Source of the DNA: an uncultured Ruminococcus sp.
GTDB taxonomy: Bacteria > Bacillota > Clostridia > Lachnospirales > Lachnospiraceae
Reading direction: 5' to 3'
DNA: 64,000 bases
NCBI GenBank assembly: GCA_946494335.1
Contig: CAMMBV010000002.1
Span: 1-64,000 of the forward strand
Of this stretch, positions 62,709-64,000 are shown piece after piece. Below the pieces are notes generated by a model, which was given only the letters and a program-made list of their open reading frames with translations, was not told the origin of the DNA and ran no database searches. Both the position numbers and the translations under genes were made by a program. The first letter of the stretch is position 1, and the number at the start of each line of letters is the position of its first letter.

Positions 62709-64000
62709 ACTGTATCCTCAATTCCAATATCCGTCCCTTTAAAAGCCAGGGGATAATTATGTTCTTTCTGCGACTCGTAATGCTTCAATGCCCTGACCGC
62801 CGTGTTCCTTAACAAAAAGATTGCCACAATATTGACAAGGGCCATGCATCCCATGGTAATATCAGCGATATTCCACATCAGAGAAAAATCCGCCTGCGCC
62901 CCCAGGAAAATGGCAATCACACAGGTCACACGGAAAGCCGTCAGCAGTCTTTTATCATTTTTGATAAAAAGGATATTGGATTCCGCGTAGTAATAATTTC
63001 CTATCAGACTGCTGAACGCAAAGGCAAAAATGGAAACTGTAATAAAATGAATGCCCCAGCTCCCCACATTGGCGCTGATGGCAGCCTGCACAAAGGGAAT
63101 TCCGTCCAGCACGCCCGTCTTTCCTTCCACACCGGAACACAGCAGCATCATTGCCGTGCTGGAACAGATCAAAAGAGTGTCGATAAAAACAGAAATCACC
63201 TGTACCAGTCCCTGTTTCACCGGATGCTCCACATCCGCCGAGGCCGAAGCATTGGGTGCGCTTCCCATACCGGCTTCATTGGAGAAAAGTCCCCGTTTTA
63301 CTCCGATCACCACAGCGCTTCCGGCCAGGCCGCCGGCCATGGAACGAAAATCAAAGGCATTTTCCAAAATCATACCGAATACTGCAGGAAGTTCCCGGAT
63401 ATGAAGAACCATGGTGACAATCCCGATCAGAATGTAAACCGTCGCCATAACCGGTACCATCACAGAAGTGATAAAACCAATTCTGTGAACGCCTCCCCAG
63501 ATAACCGCAGCCGTCGCCGCAGCCAGGATCAGACCCAGAACCGCTGGCCATATCGTATGAGAATAATCTTCAATATAATATTCCAGAGCGGAAGACATAT
63601 TAAAAGACTGCAGTCCGTTGAAGCCATAAGCAAAACAGATGATCAAAAATACGGAAAATAAAATTCCCAGCCACCGTTTTCCCAGCGCACGCTCCATATA
63701 GTAAGAGGGTCCCCCCCTGAACTGCCCGTTCTGTCTGACTTTATAAATCTGTGCCAGCGTACTTTCCACAAAAGCGGAAGCTCCTCCGATCACTGCCATC
63801 AGCCACATCCAGAATACGGCCCCCGGTCCTCCGGCGGCAATAGCCGTGGCAATCCCGGCGATATTTCCTGTTCCTACCCTGGAAGCGGTAGATATCATCA
63901 GCGCCTGAAAAGAAGACACTTTTTTCTCACCGCTCTCATCCGTCTTATCTGTTCTTTCCATCAGAGATTTGATTCCGTCTTTCAGCAGGCGAAGCTGCAC
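62699..64000 (-). CDS. Sodium:alanine symporter family protein, N-terminus outside window
   Basis: 433 residues visible; the start lies beyond position 64000. AgcS/AlsT family features: STASRVGTGNIAGIATAIAAGGPGA near 34 of the visible part (the conserved Na+ site region), GGPSYYMERALG near 95, GLFSNEAGMGSAPNASASAD near 232 and many membrane segments. It imports alanine or glycine with Na+. It overlaps the TPR/propeller gene downstream, which suggests co-transcription. Confidence 0.92.
   Translation of the reverse strand: MQLRLLKDGIKSLMERTDKTDESGEKKVSSFQALMISTASRVGTGNIAGIATAIAAGGPGAVFWMWLMAVIGGASAFVESTLAQIYKVRQNGQFRGGPSYYMERALGKRWLGILFSVFLIICFAYGFNGLQSFNMSSALEYYIEDYSHTIWPAVLGLILAAATAAVIWGGVHRIGFITSVMVPVMATVYILIGIVTMVLHIRELPAVFGMILENAFDFRSMAGGLAGSAVVIGVKRGLFSNEAGMGSAPNASASADVEHPVKQGLVQVISVFIDTLLICSSTAMMLLCSGVEGKTGVLDGIPFVQAAISANVGSWGIHFITVSIFAFAFSSLIGNYYYAESNILFIKNDKRLLTAFRVTCVIAIFLGAQADFSLMWNIADITMGCMALVNIVAIFLLRNTAVRALKHYESQKEHNYPLAFKGTDIGIEDTVWK

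Noticed and set aside
1-64000. tRNA or rRNA genes and prophage modules
   Set aside because: I looked for cloverleaf ends, rRNA blocks and phage structural or integrase genes and saw none I could support.

Overview
The window looks like a chromosomal stretch of a gut-type anaerobic Bacillota, most likely Lachnospiraceae (Blautia-like). The grounds are DUF4317 and DUF3786 proteins, an Orn/Lys/Arg-decarboxylase-fold SpeA with a carboxyspermidine-type polyamine operon, an HPr-like orphan, rubrerythrin, strong AAGGAGG ribosome-binding sites and many LacI/Gfo-Idh sugar loci. This is inference from gene content; there is no rRNA or other marker in the window. Most genes are on the minus strand.

Layout. 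1-2070: the 5' tip of a group IIC intron behind the terminator of a GntR(YtrA-type)/ABC transporter operon. 2100-4260: a MtaA/UroD-like methyltransferase and a HAD phosphatase. 4255-8013: riboflavin operon ribD-ribE-ribBA-ribH under an FMN riboswitch with its own terminator and promoter. 8357-16513: an accessory island with a segmental duplication of AAA-ATPase-like/PD-(D/E)XK genes (A, B-broken, C, D), separated by an AT-rich trio (basic protein, DUF6338-like membrane protein, Uma2 nuclease). 17560-28967: a locus combining a flavin-reductase/GcvT fusion, a stand-alone paralogue of the reductase, a damaged MTHFR, a ribose-type ABC importer, a Gfo/Idh dehydrogenase and a LacI regulator fused to a solute-binding-like domain. 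An IS1182 remnant sits inside it.

29329-42670: heptad-repeat protein, DUF3786, cca, a lipoprotein-like nuclease, a 1598-residue surface protein (5'-nucleotidase plus a circularly permuted papain-like domain), MGMT-like, MBL hydrolase, EamA exporter, HPr-like protein behind a possible structured RNA, NudC and glycerate kinase. 43871-50750: polyamine operon speA-speE-CASDH-CASDC-aguA-aguB (arginine to agmatine to putrescine to carboxyspermidine to spermidine). 51025-57252: Lsa-like ABC-F, MATE pump, flavodoxin, TPR protein, Nim-like/thioesterase fusion, rubrerythrin. 57266-59158: a complete group IIC intron with its reverse transcriptase, again directly behind a terminator. 59220-64000: sugar isomerase with two LacI-type operators, the LacI regulator, a membrane-anchored TPR/propeller protein and a Na+:alanine symporter cut by the window edge.

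The best candidates for something undescribed are the putative methyl-transfer (O-demethylation) and sugar-uptake locus at 17.4-29.0 kb, the permuted papain domain in the surface protein, and the mosaic AAA/PD-(D/E)XK duplication whose boundary carries a 28-nt relic of the FMN riboswitch.
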